A stretch of DNA of 64,000 nt from Lysinibacillus sp. PLM2 (GTDB lineage Bacteria > Bacillota > Bacilli > Bacillales_A > Planococcaceae). Positions 52,928 to 63,024 of this stretch are shown here, piece after piece. Location: NCBI GenBank assembly GCA_023168345.1, contig AP025689.1, positions 2,044,001 to 2,108,000 of the forward strand, in the 5' to 3' direction. The notes under the pieces are model-generated. The model saw only the letters and a list, made by a program, of their open reading frames with translations. It did not search any database and was not told the origin of the DNA. Within the stretch, counting starts at the first letter, position 1. Every line of letters begins with the position of its first letter. Made by a program: the position numbers and the translations under genes.

Positions 52928-53908
52928 TTATGGGTATACTGGTTGGAAAAACCACTCTCCATCCCTCATCTCTTTAGCTAGCTTCCCTCTTCCAATAGCA
53001 TATTCTAAATAGCCAATAACTTCTGATAATACGAAAAAGGTTTGCGTTTCTACTTTTTTCCCGTAAATTGCTCGAGCTATTTCTACAGTTTTATTATTTC
53101 CATTTCTAACAGCATCTATTATTCTTTGTTCTTTTCGGTCCATTTTTTTCAATTTATTATCGATTTCTAAGTTATAATTTTGAAATATTTTTTCGTGACC
53201 TGGAAAAATCCATTCCGCCTCAAGTGCGTTAAGTTTTAAAAGCGATTCTCGATATTGGGAAACAGTGGGCAAAAGCTCTAACTTCTCATCGAAATCAATA
53301 AGTGCATTGGTTGGAGCATTTTCTAGTAATAAATCTCCCGAAAATTGCCATCTCACTGGTTGCTCACTAAAAATAATAGAGTCCGGAGAGTGACCAGGTG
53401 CTTCTATAATGTACATTTCATTTATAATGTCTCCGTGATGTAAAGGAATCACTTCTGTATTTAATTTAAGGTTTTCTCTATTTAAAAAGGTCTTTTCCAT
53501 CTTTTTGAAACGGTCTGCCGAAATATCTAAACAGCCGTATTCTCCGTAAATTTTAACGAAAAAATTATATTTATTTGTTAAATATTGTTCCTCAAAAAGA
53601 AGACGAGGTATTGCCAAATGATGAGCATATACTTGAACTTGCTTTTGACTTAATATTTGATTTACTTGACCTGTATGATCATCATGATGATGAGTGAGAA
53701 AAATTTGATCAATATCTTGAATAGAAAGTTTATATTGTTTTAATTGTTGTTGAAAAAACTCATTAAATTGTGGAGTGTCTAATCCTGCATCGATTAAAGT
53801 TAACGTACTGCCGTTATCATATAAAAAGCAGTTAATTGAGGATAAGCTACCATATTGCTCCTGAAATATAATTGGGTAGACAGTATGATGTCCATTTTGA
53901 TATTGCAT
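52928..53908 (-). CDS. Metallo-beta-lactamase-fold hydrolase
   Basis: A 326-residue MBL-fold protein with the two-metal motif HHHDDH (in FLTHHHDDHTGQV, near residue 72), APGHSPDSIIF and FSGDLLL, plus the late FPGHE. The C-terminal 90 residues add a helical domain typical of the YflN/RNase-Z-like soluble hydrolases. The substrate is unknown; thioester or lactone hydrolysis is common in this group. Monocistronic. Confidence 0.85.
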   Translation of the reverse strand: MQYQNGHHTVYPIIFQEQYGSLSSINCFLYDNGSTLTLIDAGLDTPQFNEFFQQQLKQYKLSIQDIDQIFLTHHHDDHTGQVNQILSQKQVQVYAHHLAIPRLLFEEQYLTNKYNFFVKIYGEYGCLDISADRFKKMEKTFLNRENLKLNTEVIPLHHGDIINEMYIIEAPGHSPDSIIFSEQPVRWQFSGDLLLENAPTNALIDFDEKLELLPTVSQYRESLLKLNALEAEWIFPGHEKIFQNYNLEIDNKLKKMDRKEQRIIDAVRNGNNKTVEIARAIYGKKVETQTFFVLSEVIGYLEYAIGRGKLAKEMRDGEWFFQPVYP

Positions 53909-54041
53909 GTATTTCTCACTTCCATTAGTTTATTTTATTTATCTAATTTTATAAAAGATGATAAATCTCCTTTAAATTTCCTCATGTTATAAAAATAAAG
54001 TTAATAACGTTACTCCACACTTTTAAAATTCAAAACAAAAA

Positions 54042-54072
54042 AGAACACTCCTTAACAAGAGCATTCTTTTAA
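54042..54072 (-). terminator. Terminator between hydrolase genes
   Basis: AGAATGCTC and GAGTGTTCT arms (two G-U pairs) followed on the minus strand by six T. Given its position it ends the MBL-fold gene transcript. Confidence 0.65.
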
Positions 54073-54087
54073 TTTTCTATTTATCGT

Positions 54088-55044
54088 TTATTTTGATTCC
54101 ACTGATTTATTACGATTTAACACATACTTGATAGCATTTACATACTCTTGAATTGTACGTTGGCTAATTTCCGCTTCTGGAGATACAACTTCATATGCAT
54201 GGTAGCCACCAGGGTATAAATGGAATTCAACATCAACACCTGCTTGAGCTAATTTTGTTACATATGTTAATGTCTCATCACGGAAAGGATCAAGCTGACC
54301 TACACATGTATACGTATATGGTAAACCTACTAAATCTTCAACTGTTGCTCTTGCAGGAGCTGCAAAAATTGGCACATCGTCCTGACCATACAAATCTCCA
54401 AGATATGCTTTCCAGCCCTTTTCATTTAAATCATGGTTCCAAATATAATTACCCGTAATTTCATAGCTTGAAGGGGTATCATTGAGATCGTTAATCATTG
54501 GGTATAAAGGCATTTGGAAGCAAATTTCTGGTCCTTTACGTTCTTTAACAAGTAATGCTAACGCTGCCGTTAATCCTCCACCTGCACTCATTCCAGCAAT
54601 ACCGATGCGTTTACGATCAACACCTAATGAATCAGCATTGTCTGCTAACCATGAAAGCGCTGTATAACAATCTTCTAATGGAGCTGGGTACGGATGTTCA
54701 GGAACTAATCGATAATCAACTGATACTACGACACAACTTGCCTCATTCACATAGCGTTGACATAAATCATCGGCTTCTTCAGGTCTACCAAGTACATATC
54801 CCCCACCATGTATCCATAATAGTCCTGCTAATTCTTCTGTTTTAGTTTTTGGTTCATAAATTCGAATTCGTAATTCATTGCCATCCGGACCTTCAATGAT
54901 TTTATTTGTAATATCAATGTTTGGATCTTGTGGAGCTAATGGAGCCTGGAATTGCGCAGCTCGTACTGCTTCATAATCATCTAAATCAATCGGCAGAAAT
55001 ACGTCTAACATTCCAACAAGTTCAGGATTTACACGGTTTTTCAA
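54088..55044 (-). CDS. HSL-family alpha/beta-hydrolase (esterase)
   Basis: A 318-residue esterase of the hormone-sensitive-lipase group. The oxyanion HGGG is at residues 79-82, the nucleophile elbow GMSAG at 151-155 (Ser153), the acid in CVGQLDPFRDE and the catalytic His in YPGGYHAYE. No signal peptide, so intracellular. It would hydrolyse short-chain acyl esters; the physiological substrate is unknown. Its codon use is biased toward preferred codons. Confidence 0.9.
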   Translation of the reverse strand: MKNRVNPELVGMLDVFLPIDLDDYEAVRAAQFQAPLAPQDPNIDITNKIIEGPDGNELRIRIYEPKTKTEELAGLLWIHGGGYVLGRPEEADDLCQRYVNEASCVVVSVDYRLVPEHPYPAPLEDCYTALSWLADNADSLGVDRKRIGIAGMSAGGGLTAALALLVKERKGPEICFQMPLYPMINDLNDTPSSYEITGNYIWNHDLNEKGWKAYLGDLYGQDDVPIFAAPARATVEDLVGLPYTYTCVGQLDPFRDETLTYVTKLAQAGVDVEFHLYPGGYHAYEVVSPEAEISQRTIQEYVNAIKYVLNRNKSVESK

Positions 55045-55313
55045 AATAAAATTCCCCCTTAAATGTTCTTTCGAAAATTTTCAACTGAAGTTAACAATCA
55101 ATTGAAATAACTCGTCCAAAGTAGATCAAGATACAATTTAATTGGTATTTTTGAAGTGCGTCTACAGTCCTTTACTTTAGCTGAAAGACAGTTATTAAAT
55201 TGATTCTATTATTATTTTATGATTGAGTAATGTAATATTATGACAGATATAAAAATATAACTTTGTATTTAAAAATCAATTTCTTATCCATAAAAAGGGA
55301 AATTATAACTTAA

Positions 55314-55352
55314 AACCGCGCATACTAATTTAGAAATGTAGTATACGCGGTT
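55314..55352 (-). terminator. Terminator of the diguanylate cyclase gene
   Basis: AACCGCG..CGCGGTT arms with inner ATACTA/TAGTAT pairing, T-rich on the minus strand. Nothing else is visible in 55045-55402. Confidence 0.7.
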
Positions 55353-55402
55353 ATTTCTAATATAAATTTCTATTTAAGTCTTAATTATCTTATTGACCTT
55401 TG

Positions 55403-56548
55403 TCACACTAAGTTTTCAATTACATAAGAATATGCTTCTACCCTATTTCTGCCCTTTTCTTTGGCTTTATATAATGCCTTGTCCGCTTCCATGATAATAT
55501 TTTCTGCTGAAGTTGGAGAAATTTGGTTTAATGTCGAAACACCTAAGCTTAAAGTCAACTTTTGATAATGTTTTGATCCTTTATGGGGTATTCCTAAATC
55601 ATCAATCAAAACCCGTAAATTTTCTGCTACAACTAATGCTCCATTTAAATCTGTATCTGGCAGTAAAATGATAAATTCCTCTCCACCAAATCGAGCAACT
55701 AAATCTTTCGGACGGTTAACGGCTTGAACTAGGGTATTCGCCACACGTTTCAGACATTTATCCCCTTCTATATGACCGTAACAATCGTTATACTCCTTAA
55801 AAAAGTCAATATCAAGCATAATTAAGGAAAGAGGATTTAATTGTCGTACTGCTTGACGATATTCTCTGTCGTAATATTCATTAAAATAACCTCGATTATA
55901 GATTCCTGTTAGTCCATCAATCTTTGAACGCGATTCTAATTCTTCATATGCTTCTTTTAAACGTTTTTCTGCAATCTTTTTATGTGTTATATCGTCTACC
56001 ATTGAAATAACAAAGGTTGTGCCATTATTAATACAATGAACGAATGCAGTTGTAACACTTGCCCAAACCACCTCTCCATTTTTACGTAATATTTTTTTTT
56101 CTAATATATATCGTTCAATTTTTCCTTCTAGTAAATCATTCAGTAAACTTAAATTAGCTTTTTCCTCATCAGGATGAGTGAAATCTAGAAAATTCATTTT
56201 ACTCAATTCAGTATCTGAAAAGCTGAGCATTTCTTGGAGCTTTTTATTAGTCATGACAAGCTTATAGTCCTTATCTATTAATGCAATACCAATAGGGGCA
56301 TTTTCATAAATTGCTTGGAATAACTCTTTACTTCTATGAAGATCTATACTTTTTTGTTTATCTTGTTCCTCTAAATACTTCACTTTATCGTATTGTTTTC
56401 CAACAGACCATGACAAAAATAACAAAATGGGCAAACCGAAAATCTCGATTTTTCCAATATACCCATCACGAGCATAATAGTACCCAATATATAAACTATT
56501 TGTGATAAGTACTAATATGAATGCCGTCAATCTACCATTAAATTTCAT
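55403..56548 (-). CDS. PAS-GGDEF diguanylate cyclase
   Basis: This 381-residue membrane protein has two N-terminal membrane segments (residues 5-50), a short coiled linker, a PAS domain (about 75-195, [30 protein letters not shown]) and a GGDEF domain (about 210-375). The active-site loop reads RFGGEEF, so it should make cyclic di-GMP. The inhibitory RxxD site is not obvious. No EAL domain is fused. The signal for the PAS sensor is unknown. Confidence 0.9.
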   Translation of the reverse strand: MKFNGRLTAFILVLITNSLYIGYYYARDGYIGKIEIFGLPILLFLSWSVGKQYDKVKYLEEQDKQKSIDLHRSKELFQAIYENAPIGIALIDKDYKLVMTNKKLQEMLSFSDTELSKMNFLDFTHPDEEKANLSLLNDLLEGKIERYILEKKILRKNGEVVWASVTTAFVHCINNGTTFVISMVDDITHKKIAEKRLKEAYEELESRSKIDGLTGIYNRGYFNEYYDREYRQAVRQLNPLSLIMLDIDFFKEYNDCYGHIEGDKCLKRVANTLVQAVNRPKDLVARFGGEEFIILLPDTDLNGALVVAENLRVLIDDLGIPHKGSKHYQKLTLSLGVSTLNQISPTSAENIIMEADKALYKAKEKGRNRVEAYSYVIENLV

Positions 56549-56762
56549 ATTTTCACATCCAATAATAAAACTTCATTCTCATTTTATTAAGTAATTATTT
56601 CTATTATATTGAAGTTTTTAAATATTTTTTCATTTTAATTAGTAAAAAGTATTTGAGCTTATTTATCTGACCACTATATATTTTATGTTTTTGGCACTTT
56701 TAACAGCACCAGATCTTTGCTAATCTAATCTGTAAATTCAAATAATAAGGATGGTTCAACAG

Positions 56763-57302
56763 ATGAACAAAACGATAAGTGATTCAACATCACGTTCACA
56801 AACATTTGATTTAATTATTTCAGCTTTGCTTATAGCTCTAGTCTTTGTGGCTACACTGTTTCTGAACATTAAATTACCGATTACAGCTAATGGCGGATTA
56901 GTACATCTTGGAACTGGAATGCTTTTTATAGCTTCAATTCTATTTGGACCTAAAAAAGGTGCATTAGCTGGTGCAATTGGGATGGGTTTATTTGACCTAT
57001 TTTCCGGTTGGACTTTGTGGGCCCCAATTACCTTTGTCGCTCGTGGTTTACAAGGTTATATCGTTGGTAAAGTTGCATGGATGAATGACAAAAACGGAAG
57101 TAGTACTGTACTTAATTTGATTGGAATGATTATTTCCATTCCTTTTATGATTGCTGTTTATTATGTTGGTGAAGGTATATTATATGGAAATTGGATTGCA
57201 CCAGTTGCATCAATTCCAGGTGACCTTGTCCAGAATATATTAGGTATTATTATTGCTATTCCAGTTTGTATAGTGTTAAAAAAGGTTTCAATTTTTAAGT
57301 AA
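56763..57302 (+). CDS. ECF transporter S component (DUF1393-type)
   Basis: A membrane protein of about 179 residues with five or six segments. It has the pattern GGLVHLGTGMLFIASILFGPKKGALAGAIGMGLFDLFSGWTLWAPITFVARGLQGYIVG, matching ECF S components of the DUF1393 group, which includes HmpT-like vitamin carriers. ATG 56763 is used because AAGGATG precedes it; ATG 56751 lies on top of the ribosome site. EcfA/T are not encoded here. The ligand is unknown and no vitamin riboswitch is visible upstream. Confidence 0.8.
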   Translation: MNKTISDSTSRSQTFDLIISALLIALVFVATLFLNIKLPITANGGLVHLGTGMLFIASILFGPKKGALAGAIGMGLFDLFSGWTLWAPITFVARGLQGYIVGKVAWMNDKNGSSTVLNLIGMIISIPFMIAVYYVGEGILYGNWIAPVASIPGDLVQNILGIIIAIPVCIVLKKVSIFK

Positions 57303-57399
57303 TTTCTTTCAAAGTTTTTAGTTCATGCAAGGGTGAATTGAATGAAGAAATATGTATGATTATGTTTAATTTGAACAAATTAAGCTATGAGGTGATATC

Positions 57400-57540
57400 A
57401 TGGCGAAAAAATCAAGTACGACGTTCAAAAAACAGAAAAAACCAAAAAAAGTTAATAATCATGCAGAAATTTCTCAGGAACTAAATTATGAAGAAGCATT
57501 AAAGAAAATTAAATATCAAGATAATAAAATTAACGAATAA
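57400..57540 (+). CDS. Small basic protein, 46 residues
   Basis: ATG 57400 behind GAGGTGAT encodes 46 residues. A lysine-rich first half (MAKKSSTTFKKQKKPKK) is followed by an acidic, helix-prone second half (EISQELNYEEALKKIKYQDNK). It is followed by a strong terminator. I do not recognise it; the good ribosome site and bias make it likely real. Confidence 0.55.
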   Translation: MAKKSSTTFKKQKKPKKVNNHAEISQELNYEEALKKIKYQDNKINE

Positions 57541-57589
57541 TACTATTTTTATGTAGCTTTTCTTTAGTAAAATACTTTATTTTCCCCCT

Positions 57590-57619
57590 ACCCTGCTTTT
57601 CTTAAAGCAGGGTTTATTT
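57590..57619 (+). terminator. Terminator after the 46-residue gene
   Basis: ACCCTGCTTT and AAAGCAGGGT perfect arms followed by TTATTT. Confidence 0.85.
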
Positions 57620-57622
57620 AAT

Positions 57623-57802
57623 TCACGCATTTCTCTTCTCATAATCCCATAACTTTCTTATCCCCTTTCCAATAATAGTACCCATTAGGCCTGCTATGAT
57701 TAAAGTAATCATAAGTTTCCAATCAACATCTTCATTTTTCCAAAAACTTAAACCAATCAACGTTATAAACACACCACCAACCCAAGCTGTCCACGATTTC
57801 AA
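57623..57802 (-). CDS. Small two-TM membrane protein, start unclear
   Basis: A minus-strand frame with two hydrophobic segments (TAWVGGVFITLIGLSFW and LMITLIIAGLMGTIIG) and a basic C-terminus (KLWDYEKRNA). It lacks a standard start near its GAGGGG site: only TTG 57802 (19 nt away) or ATT 57814 (about 7 nt away) are in frame. It may use an ATT start or be a decayed gene. Family unknown. Confidence 0.45.
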   Translation of the reverse strand: MKSWTAWVGGVFITLIGLSFWKNEDVDWKLMITLIIAGLMGTIIGKGIRKLWDYEKRNA

Positions 57803-57846
57803 AATACTTTTAATTACGAATCCCCTCTTTTCTTTTCTAAGATTTT

Positions 57847-58195
57847 CAAACTAACCAAAGATTTTGACTTATATATTATCCGATTTATTTTAACATAAAT
57901 ATCCAAAACAAAGTAAAAATTCCTTTAACGCCTTTACTATATAAAATTGTACATACTATGTTTCTTCCTTTCTCCAGTTTGTATCCATAATGGTAATTAA
58001 TTTCAAGAAAAGTAGTTTCCTTCATTAATTGCGACAACTTTTTGCACAAATCTTGAACGATTTATGAATTTAACACTATTAGCATAGTGTTAACCTATTC
58101 TTCTATAAATAAATTCATTATTATGTAGTTACAGATTTCAGGAATATCACGTTAAAGGATGTTCTTTCTGTATCGGAGTTGAAAGGAGTATCTAT
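57847..58195. other. qox promoter region
   Basis: Spacer upstream of the oxidase operon. The palindrome at 58070-58093 is the only element I can support; the ribosome site GAAAGGAG precedes ATG 58196. Confidence 0.5.
58070..58093. promoter_or_regulatory. Perfect palindrome upstream of qoxA
   Basis: TTAACACTAT and ATAGTGTTAA, 10-bp perfect arms with a 4-nt centre, 103 nt before the qoxA start. No T-run follows, so it looks like a protein-binding operator rather than a terminator. It does not match the Rex or Fnr consensus exactly; the regulator is unknown. Confidence 0.5.
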
Positions 58196-59131
58196 ATGAA
58201 ACTAAAGTGGTTACTTTTTGCTACATTAACGACACTTGCTGTTTTTCTTGCAGGCTGTGAACCTTTATTAGTATTAGATCCGAAAGGTCCACAAGCTGAA
58301 CGACAGGCAAATGACATCTTATTATCGATAGGAATCATGGCGGTCATTGTTATTATAGTCATGGTGTTATTAGCTTATATGTTAATTAAATTTCGTGCTT
58401 CAAAGCAAAGCGAGGATTATGAACCACCTCATATTGAAGGAAATCCATGGATAGAAGCAATCTGTGTGGGTATTCCTGTAATTATTGTTGCATTTCTTTC
58501 TTTTGTCTCTGTACAAAGTAACTATATTGTTGAATCAACTCCAGTTGGTTATGAAGATAAAGAACCATTAGTTATCTATGCTTCTTCTTCTGACTGGAAA
58601 TGGCATTTTAGTTATCCTGAACAAAATATTGAAACGGTGAACTATTTGTATATTCCTACCGATAGACCAATCGAATTTAAACTTTATTCTTATGGACCAA
58701 TTACAAGTTTCTGGATTCCACAACTTGGTGGTCAAAAATACGCAATGTCCGATATGGTCACAACTTTACATTTAGCTGCTGACGTACCTGGTGAATTTAT
58801 GGGTCGTAATGCAAACTTTAGTGGTAAAGGGTTTGCAGAAAATACTTTTAACGTTACTGCAATGACACAATCTGATTTTGACAAATGGGTAGAAGAGGTT
58901 CTTGAGACTGCGAAACCGCTTACAGAAAGTGAATTCGAAAAGCTATTAGAGCCAGGCCATCTTGGTCAAATGACCTTTACTGGTACACATTTAGACTTTA
59001 GTCCTGCTCCAGAACATCATCATGCTGATGATTCAGAGAGTGAAACAGAAACAGATCATAGTGAGCATAGTGAAAACAAGTCTGAATCCCATGATATGAC
59101 AGAAGAACACATGAACCATAACGGTCATTAA
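58196..59131 (+). CDS. qoxA: Quinol oxidase subunit II
   Basis: A 311-residue subunit of the aa3-600-type menaquinol oxidase. The signal peptide with lipobox LAGC (Cys21) is followed by two membrane segments (residues 45-65 and 90-110) and the cupredoxin domain with SSSDWKWHFSYPEQ. The CuA ligand set (two Cys, two His) of cytochrome c oxidases is absent, which shows a quinol donor. The last 45 residues are His, Glu and Ser rich (HHHADDSESETETDHSEHSE), an unusual tail that may bind metal. First gene of qoxABCD. Confidence 0.9.
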   Translation: MKLKWLLFATLTTLAVFLAGCEPLLVLDPKGPQAERQANDILLSIGIMAVIVIIVMVLLAYMLIKFRASKQSEDYEPPHIEGNPWIEAICVGIPVIIVAFLSFVSVQSNYIVESTPVGYEDKEPLVIYASSSDWKWHFSYPEQNIETVNYLYIPTDRPIEFKLYSYGPITSFWIPQLGGQKYAMSDMVTTLHLAADVPGEFMGRNANFSGKGFAENTFNVTAMTQSDFDKWVEEVLETAKPLTESEFEKLLEPGHLGQMTFTGTHLDFSPAPEHHHADDSESETETDHSEHSENKSESHDMTEEHMNHNGH

Positions 59132-59192
59132 TTTTAAAAAAACAAGCTAGATTAATAGATTTTCTATTTTCTCTTGAAAGGAGTAATACGGG

Positions 59193-61139
59193 ATGGAATT
59201 TTTTGAACGTTTTGCCATACCACATCCAAGCCCTGCGATTTATGCATCAATGGTTGCTATCGGCTTAGTCTCAATTGGAATAATTGTCGGATTAACATAT
59301 TTCAAAAAATGGGGTTATTTATGGCGTGAATGGTTAACAACTGTTGACCATAAAAAAATCGGGATAATGTATTTATTCTCCGCCATCCTTATGCTTTTCC
59401 GTGGTGGTGCTGATGCCATTATGATGCGTGCTCAGCTTTCAACACCTGATGCTAAGTTATTAGATGCACAACATTACAATGAAATATTTACGACACACGG
59501 AGTTGTAATGATTATTTTTATGGCGATGCCGTTTATCTTCGCATTTATGAACTTAGTTGTACCTTTACAAATTGGAGCGCGTGATGTTGCTTTCCCACGT
59601 TTAAATGCACTTAGCTTCTGGTTATTCTTTGCTGGTGCCATGTTATTTAATATTTCTTTCGTAATCGGTGGATCGCCAGATGCAGGATGGACCTCTTACT
59701 TCCCTCTTGCTGGCAATGATTTTAGCGAATCTGTTGGAACAAATTATTATATGATCGCTATTCAAATCTCTGGTATCGGTTCCCTTATGACTGGGATTAA
59801 TATGATGACCACTATTTTAAAAATGCGTGCACCAGGTATGACTCTAATGAAAATGCCAATGTTTACATGGTCTGCATTTATTGCCAATGTCATTATTGTC
59901 TTTGCATTCCCTGTTTTAACTGTTGCACTATTAATGGGTACAACTGACCGTTTATTTGGCACAAACTTCTTTACAACAACAAATGGCGGTATGGATATGC
60001 TATGGGCAAACTTCTTCTGGATTTGGGGACATCCTGAAGTATACATTTTAATCTTACCTGCATTCGGTTTATATAGTGAAATTATTTCAACCTTCTCTAG
60101 TCGAAATCTTTATGGATATAAATCGATGGTTGCATCTATGGTTCTGATTTCCCTACTATCGTTCTTAGTATGGACACATCACTTCTTTACAATGGGCCAA
60201 GGAGCTTTGACAAACAGTATCTTCTCCATTACAACGATGGCGATTGCTGTACCAACTGGTGTTAAGATCTTTAACTGGCTATTTACATTGTGGAAAGGAA
60301 AAATTCGCTTTACGGTACCGATGCTATATTCTGTCGGCTTTATTCCACTTTTCACAATTGGTGGGGTAACAGGAGTTATGCTAGCGATGTCAGCAGCGGA
60401 CTATCAATACCACAATACAATGTTCCTTGTTGCTCATTTCCATAACACGATTATTCCTGGTGTAGTATTTGCCATGCTTGCTGGTTTAACGTATTATTGG
60501 CCAAAATTCTTTGGCTTTATGTTAAATGAACGTATTGGTAAATGGGGCTTCTGGTTATTAACAGTTGGTTTCGTACTCGCCTTCTTCCCAATGTACATTA
60601 CTGGTTTAGACGGTCAAGCAAGACGTATGTATACCTACTCTGAAGCAACAGGCTTTGGACCATTGAATCTAGTAGCATTCTTCGGTGCAGCTTTAATGGC
60701 AATTGCATTTTTAACAATTGTTTATAACATATACTACAGCTTTAAAAATTCACCAAGAAATATAGGTAGTGACCCTTGGGATGCTCGCTCTTTAGAATGG
60801 GCGACACATACACCAGTTCCCGAATACAATTTTGCAAGAGTACCACAAGTAGCTTCAAGTGAAGCATTCTGGGACATGAAGAAAAAAGGACATCAATTAT
60901 TCAAAGGTGATTTCAAAAAAATTCATATGCCAAATAATAGCGGTGTTCCATTTATTATGGGGATGATTTTCTTCCTAGCTGGTTTTTCATTCGTATTCGC
61001 GTTATGGATTCCGGCAGTCATTTCACTTATTGGAATCTTTGTTTGTATGGCGCTCCGTTCATTTGAAAAAGATCACGGACGCTATATCTCTATAGAAGAA
61101 ATCGAAGAAACTGAGAGTAAACTAGGAGGTGCTAAGTAA
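59193..61139 (+). CDS. qoxB: Quinol oxidase subunit I
   Basis: The 648-residue haem-copper oxidase catalytic subunit, with about 14-15 membrane segments. CuB/haem ligands are in [15 protein letters not shown] (His-Tyr pair), WTHHFFTMG and HFHNTI; the low-spin haem His is in [13 protein letters not shown]. It reduces oxygen and pumps protons. The start has GAAAGGAG 12 nt upstream, and the end overlaps qoxC by one base (TAATG). Confidence 0.95.
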   Translation: MEFFERFAIPHPSPAIYASMVAIGLVSIGIIVGLTYFKKWGYLWREWLTTVDHKKIGIMYLFSAILMLFRGGADAIMMRAQLSTPDAKLLDAQHYNEIFTTHGVVMIIFMAMPFIFAFMNLVVPLQIGARDVAFPRLNALSFWLFFAGAMLFNISFVIGGSPDAGWTSYFPLAGNDFSESVGTNYYMIAIQISGIGSLMTGINMMTTILKMRAPGMTLMKMPMFTWSAFIANVIIVFAFPVLTVALLMGTTDRLFGTNFFTTTNGGMDMLWANFFWIWGHPEVYILILPAFGLYSEIISTFSSRNLYGYKSMVASMVLISLLSFLVWTHHFFTMGQGALTNSIFSITTMAIAVPTGVKIFNWLFTLWKGKIRFTVPMLYSVGFIPLFTIGGVTGVMLAMSAADYQYHNTMFLVAHFHNTIIPGVVFAMLAGLTYYWPKFFGFMLNERIGKWGFWLLTVGFVLAFFPMYITGLDGQARRMYTYSEATGFGPLNLVAFFGAALMAIAFLTIVYNIYYSFKNSPRNIGSDPWDARSLEWATHTPVPEYNFARVPQVASSEAFWDMKKKGHQLFKGDFKKIHMPNNSGVPFIMGMIFFLAGFSFVFALWIPAVISLIGIFVCMALRSFEKDHGRYISIEEIEETESKLGGAK

Positions 61140-61735
61140 TGAAAATCGATCATTCACAGCCTCTTGAATATGGTACAGATCAAAATCAATTGAATATTTT
61201 AGGATTTTGGATTTTCCTTGGTGCAGAAATCATGCTGTTCGCAACACTATTTACAGCTTATTTCACACTTGAGGGACGTACAGGTTCAGGTCCAACACCG
61301 GGAGAAATTTTTGAAATCACACCTGTATTATTTGAAACACTACTGTTATTAACAAGTAGTTTTACAATAGGTCTTGGTGTGCATGCTATGAGACTTGGCC
61401 GTAAAAATGCAATGCTAACATTCTTTACAATTACCCTTTTGCTAGGTCTAGCCTTCCTAGGAGTAGAGATTTATGAATTTATGCATTACTACCATGTCGG
61501 TGCTACGTATCAAACGAGTGCATTTACAGCTGCACTTCTAACAACTTTAGGTACACATGGTGGTCACGTAACTTTAGGGTTATTCTGGGGTACCTTTATT
61601 ATACTCCAAGTAAAAAAACGTGGACTAACACCTGAAACCGCGAATAAATCATTTATCTTCTCTCTTTACTGGCATTTCTTAGATGTAGTTTGGATTTTCA
61701 TTTTCAGCTTCATCTATTTGAAAGGAATGATGTAA
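61139..61735 (+). CDS. qoxC: Quinol oxidase subunit III
   Basis: A 198-residue subunit III with five membrane segments, family patterns GFWIFLGAEIMLFATLFTAYF, GTHGGHVTLGLFWG and the terminal LYWHFLDVVWIFIFSFIYL. It stabilises the catalytic subunit and proton uptake. Coupled to qoxB by start-stop overlap. Confidence 0.95.
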   Translation: MKIDHSQPLEYGTDQNQLNILGFWIFLGAEIMLFATLFTAYFTLEGRTGSGPTPGEIFEITPVLFETLLLLTSSFTIGLGVHAMRLGRKNAMLTFFTITLLLGLAFLGVEIYEFMHYYHVGATYQTSAFTAALLTTLGTHGGHVTLGLFWGTFIILQVKKRGLTPETANKSFIFSLYWHFLDVVWIFIFSFIYLKGMM

Positions 61736-61736
61736 T

Positions 61737-62018
61737 TTGAAAGAGTTATTCCCTGCTAAACAAGTAATGGGATTTGTCTTTTCATTAATCCTTACAGCTG
61801 TCGCCCTATTAGTTCATTTTACTGAAATGACTTTTGCAGTAGGTATGACAATACTATTAGTAACAGCTTTTATTCAGGCATTTTTGCAGCTAGTAGTATT
61901 TATGCACGCTGGAGAGTCGAAAGATAGCAAATCCATTTATACAAACATACTATACGGAGTCATTATTGCACTCATTACCGTATTTGGTTCGTTGTTAATA
62001 TTGATTTGGGATATGTAA
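61737..62018 (+). CDS. qoxD: Quinol oxidase subunit IV
   Basis: A 93-residue subunit IV with three membrane segments and the family piece AFLQLVVFMHAGESK-like (LQLVVFMHA). The start is TTG 61737, one base after the qoxC stop, with AAAGGA before it. It helps assembly of subunit I. The operon ends at the hairpin 62023-62052. Confidence 0.92.
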   Translation: MKELFPAKQVMGFVFSLILTAVALLVHFTEMTFAVGMTILLVTAFIQAFLQLVVFMHAGESKDSKSIYTNILYGVIIALITVFGSLLILIWDM

Positions 62019-62022
62019 AAAT

Positions 62023-62052
62023 AAAGCTTGAGAATTCGTTCTCAAGCTTTTT
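62023..62052. terminator. Bidirectional terminator after qoxD
   Basis: AAAGCTTGAG and CTCAAGCTTT perfect arms with a T-run on the plus strand, shared with the converging small gene. Confidence 0.88.
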
Positions 62053-62055
62053 AAT

Positions 62056-62250
62056 TTATTCATTTATACTTTTATTTCTTTCAAATTCATGCATCGTTTG
62101 TAGAAACATTCCGATAAGAAACAGGAACACTCCGCCTTTGACTAATTCAATTCCAAACCATACGGAAACGTTTACAAAGAAACTTGAAAAAAATAATAGT
62201 GTACCGATGACGAACAGAACTACTGATAAGCTAGTAAATAATTTGAACAT
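62056..62250 (-). CDS. Small two-TM membrane protein
   Basis: A 64-residue protein with two membrane segments (about residues 5-27 and 31-52) and a short polar C-terminus (HEFERNKSINE). It converges on the qox operon and has AAGGGGAAGTG 10-15 nt before its start. No motif beyond hydrophobicity; family unknown. Confidence 0.6.
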   Translation of the reverse strand: MFKLFTSLSVVLFVIGTLLFFSSFFVNVSVWFGIELVKGGVFLFLIGMFLQTMHEFERNKSINE

Positions 62251-62386
62251 CTCTCATACACTTCCCCTTTTTAATGTATAACCATAATATAACATATGAA
62301 GAGCGTTCACAAAATAGACAAATTTAATTATCAAGAAAAAATTTCTAGTTCGTATGTGAGAGTTCGTTTCGTTCTTATAAAATTAT

Positions 62387-62806
62387 TCAAGTATTCTTTT
62401 CAACAACTTGTTCATTTCTTTCTTTCAATATGTCCTGAATAATTTCAATGTGGGAAGCTGCCCATGCTTTTTCACGAAAATGTAAAAATAAGCAAAAAGT
62501 GATACCTAATAAATATATTAAAATGAAAATCAACCAATTTCTACCTGATGATAGTATCTTTTGTAAATTTTGAGATAAAATTAAAAATAAAAAAGGTATC
62601 GATGAGACATAAATCGGAATCATCCCAGACCCATTTTTTTCTTTAATTAAACGATAGAAAATGAGCTTTAGCACATCGCTTTCTATCGTTTTATAAAATT
62701 CACGTACTTCCCCAAAATCTTTTAAGTATTTAGATTCTCTTATGTTGTTTGGGTTTTTCTTTAAACGTAGATAAATTTTATGTGCATCTCCACGAAATAA
62801 GTTCAT
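62387..62806 (-). CDS. Two-TM membrane protein, unknown
   Basis: A 139-residue protein. The hydrophilic, basic N-terminal half (RLKKNPNNIRESKYLKDFGEVREFYKTI) is followed by two membrane segments (about residues 63-80 and 89-108) and a polar C-terminus. The ATG follows AAAAGGATGA. No domain recognised; monocistronic. Confidence 0.55.
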   Translation of the reverse strand: MNLFRGDAHKIYLRLKKNPNNIRESKYLKDFGEVREFYKTIESDVLKLIFYRLIKEKNGSGMIPIYVSSIPFLFLILSQNLQKILSSGRNWLIFILIYLLGITFCLFLHFREKAWAASHIEIIQDILKERNEQVVEKNT

Positions 62807-62943
62807 ATTATCATCATCCTTTTAAAATTCGAACTTTAATAATAAGAATTAATAAAGCGAAAGAATTTATTTTCAATACTTTTTAAACTGTGAGTATTGA
62901 TAAAAATTATTCTAAAAATTCATAAGCAATCTCAAAACAGCAA

Positions 62944-62981
62944 AAAACTACAATTCAATTATTCCTCCGAATTGTAGTTTT
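62944..62981 (-). terminator. Terminator of the MFS gene
   Basis: AAAACTACAATTC and GAATTGTAGTTTT arms, with T-run on the minus strand, 43 nt after the transporter stop. Confidence 0.8.
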
Positions 62982-63024
62982 CTACTTATGTTCCACCCTC
63001 TTCCTTACTTTTGGGACATCCCCA

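Noticed and set aside
56549-56762. preQ1-type riboswitch before the second ECF S component
   Set aside because: No preQ1-I or preQ1-II pattern could be matched in the short leader.
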